Below, piece after piece: positions 5,924-7,505 of a stretch of DNA of 7,505 nt. Origin of the DNA: Pseudomonadota bacterium (GTDB lineage Bacteria > Pseudomonadota > Alphaproteobacteria > Caulobacterales > Caulobacteraceae); NCBI GenBank assembly GCA_023445705.1, contig JAEXKM010000329.1, forward strand, positions 1 to 7,505. The letters are read 5' to 3'. The translations under genes and the position numbers were made by a program. The notes below the pieces were generated by a model. It worked only from the letters and a program-made list of their open reading frames with translations, did not search any database and was not told where the DNA came from. Within the stretch, counting starts at the first letter, position 1. Each line of letters opens with the position of its first letter.

Positions 5924-7505
5924 TAGGGCACGTCCGAGGCCGGGGGCGGGGCTGCCGGCTGAGGCGACGGGCCCGGCGCGGCGGCCGGTTGTCCGCCTCC
6001 GCCAATCGCATCGGCGATGCCATCGACCAAGTCCCCGATCGGGTCGCGGGCGGGGGGCGGCTCATAGGTTCCGCCGGGAATGGCCTGGACCTTCAGCCGC
6101 GGCAGCGCCTGGCCCATGAAGTCGCGCCAGATGCCGGCGGGCACGCCGCCGCCGGAAACCCGCTTCATCGGCTTGTTGTTGTCCTTGCCGACCCAGACGG
6201 CGGTGACGAAGCCTCCGGTGTAGCCGACGAACCAGGCGTCGCGATAATCGCTGGTGGTGCCGCTCTTGCCGGCCAGGTCATAGCCGGGCACCCGGGCCCG
6301 CGTGCCGGTGCCCGAAGCGACCACCTGCCGCATCATCTGGTTCATGTATTGCAGGGCCGGCGTGCCGATGACCTGGGCGCGTTGGTTCTTCTCGACGCTG
6401 TGGTCGTAGAGGATCTTGCCGTCGGCGGTGCGGATCCGCTGGATGCCGTAACCCTTGGCCAGGAAGCCGCCGTTGGCGAAGGGCGCGTAGGCCTGGGCCA
6501 TTTCGAGGGGGCTGACCTCGACCGCGCCCAGCGCCATCGAAGGGTCGAGCTGGATATGGGAGTTGATCCCGAGGCGGCGGGCCGCGGAGGCGACGTTGCC
6601 GGTGCCGACCTCGTTGGCCAGGCGCGCGGCGACGGTGTTGATCGACTGGGCCAGCGCCGTCTGCAGGGTCATCGGCCCGCGGAAGTCGTTGGTGTAGTTG
6701 CGAGGCGACCAGTTGCCGATGGTGATCGGTTCGTCGACGACCATGTCGGATGGCGTGCGCCCGGCCTCCATGGCGGCCAGATAGACGAAGGGCTTAAACG
6801 CAGAGCCCGCCTGACGGCGGGCCATGGTCGCGCGGTCGAACTGGCTCTTCTCGTATGAGACGCCGCCGACATAGGCTCGAATCCGCCCCTCGCCGTCGAT
6901 GGCGACGAGCGCGCCCTGCTCGACCCCTTGGCCCTTGCCGGCCTCGACCCCGCGGCGCATGGCCTGCTCAGCCGCGGTCTGGATGGGCAGGTCGAGCGTG
7001 GTCTCGACCACCAGGTCCTCGGTGGGTTCGCCCACCAGGCTGCGGACCTGATCGTCGATCCAGTCGGTGAAGTACTGGGCCCGTTGGTTGGCCAGGGTCG
7101 GGTTGACCCGGACCGGGGTCTTGAAGGCCTGGTCGCGCTCGGCCTCGGTGATCGCGCCGATGCGGACCATCTCGTCCAGCACGATGGTGGCGCGACGTTC
7201 GGCGCGGTCGGTGGCCGAAACCGGCGAATATCGGTTCGGGCCCTTCATCATGCCTGCCAGCAGGGCGCTTTCGCCCAGGGTGAGCTGCGAGGCGGGCTTG
7301 CCGAAATAGCGCTGGGACGCGGCCTCGATGCCGTAGGCGCCGCCGCCGAAATAGACCCGGTTCAGATAAAGGGCGAGGATCTCCTTCTTGGAGAACTTGG
7401 CCTCCAGCCACATGGCTAGGATCAGCTCCTGGATCTTGCGGCGGTAGTTCTGGGCAGGGGTCAGGAAGAGATTGCGCGCGAGCTGCTGGGTGATGGTGGA
7501 GCCGC
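5920..7505 (-). CDS. Class A penicillin-binding protein (PBP1A type), N-terminus cut by window edge
   Basis: Second bifunctional peptidoglycan synthase, 527 residues visible, read from the right edge leftward. The first visible part is the GT51 motif GSTITQQLARNLFL, so the membrane anchor and the catalytic-Glu motif (EDxxF) lie beyond 7505. Seen next: RRKIQELILAMWLEAKFSKK, YLNRVYFGGGAYGIEAASQR, then the transpeptidase motifs SAFK (6793-6804), SIN (6637-6645) and KSGTT (KSG at 6259-6267). The visible catalytic residues are intact. The tail is rich in proline, alanine and glycine and ends SDVPY. The Met at 7411-7413 is internal, not a start. It is clearly paralogous to the convergent neighbour: over 84 aligned residues from VDEPI to AQAY I count 53 identities by eye. 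KSG in place of KTG is a tolerated variant in class A proteins. No intergenic space or terminator separates the two genes. Family call secure. Confidence 0.95.
   Translation of the reverse strand, partial: GSTITQQLARNLFLTPAQNYRRKIQELILAMWLEAKFSKKEILALYLNRVYFGGGAYGIEAASQRYFGKPASQLTLGESALLAGMMKGPNRYSPVSATDRAERRATIVLDEMVRIGAITEAERDQAFKTPVRVNPTLANQRAQYFTDWIDDQVRSLVGEPTEDLVVETTLDLPIQTAAEQAMRRGVEAGKGQGVEQGALVAIDGEGRIRAYVGGVSYEKSQFDRATMARRQAGSAFKPFVYLAAMEAGRTPSDMVVDEPITIGNWSPRNYTNDFRGPMTLQTALAQSINTVAARLANEVGTGNVASAARRLGINSHIQLDPSMALGAVEVSPLEMAQAYAPFANGGFLAKGYGIQRIRTADGKILYDHSVEKNQRAQVIGTPALQYMNQMMRQVVASGTGTRARVPGYDLAGKSGTTSDYRDAWFVGYTGGFVTAVWVGKDNNKPMKRVSGGGVPAGIWRDFMGQALPRLKVQAIPGGTYEPPPARDPIGDLVDGIADAIGGGGQPAAAPGPSPQPAAPPPASDVPY

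Noticed and set aside
5989..6858. 289-codon plus-strand open frame over the second penicillin-binding protein
   Set aside because: The sense strand has SAFK, SIN and KSG in order. The antisense product is low-complexity Gly/Ala/Asp/Arg.

Overview
This 7.5 kb window is very GC-rich and densely coding, with no intergenic gap over about 110 bases. Gene content and protein style point to an alphaproteobacterium. A Caulobacterales genus (Caulobacter, Phenylobacterium or similar) is my best guess, from protein character only. I see no rRNA, tRNA, CRISPR array, insertion sequence or phage gene. Base and codon use look uniform throughout, so this reads as core chromosome rather than an accessory island.

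Layout, left to right. Positions 1-1220 (minus) hold most of a RegB/PrrB/ActS redox-sensing histidine kinase, cut at its C-terminus by the window edge. After a 65-base divergent spacer, 1286-1891 (plus) encodes a membrane-anchored SCO1/SenC copper chaperone for cytochrome oxidase. Next come phaZ (1974-3245, plus), an intracellular poly-3-hydroxybutyrate depolymerase with a catalytic cysteine, and 11 bases later a YgjP-type zinc metallohydrolase (3257-3994, plus). Then there are two bifunctional class A penicillin-binding proteins arranged tail to tail: 4103-5923 (plus, TTG start) and 5920-7505 (minus, cut at its N-terminus). Their stop codons overlap inside the palindrome ACTAGT.

How the genes fit together. 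The kinase/SenC pair is the classic redox module: the kinase senses quinone and thiol redox state, and SenC helps deliver copper to the terminal oxidase that sets that state. The depolymerase links carbon-reserve use to the same physiology. Its leader carries a perfect inverted repeat matching the CTGC-N3-GCAG form I recall for the PHB-responsive repressor PhaR, overlapping a candidate -10 element. The metallohydrolase probably rides on the phaZ transcript. The two penicillin-binding proteins are clear paralogues that polymerise and cross-link peptidoglycan.

I found no undescribed multi-gene system. The points most worth checking are the candidate PhaR operator, the inverted pair of penicillin-binding protein genes with interlocked stops, the TTG-started protein with a minimal uncharged N-terminal anchor, and the perfect 9-base direct repeat over the kinase start.
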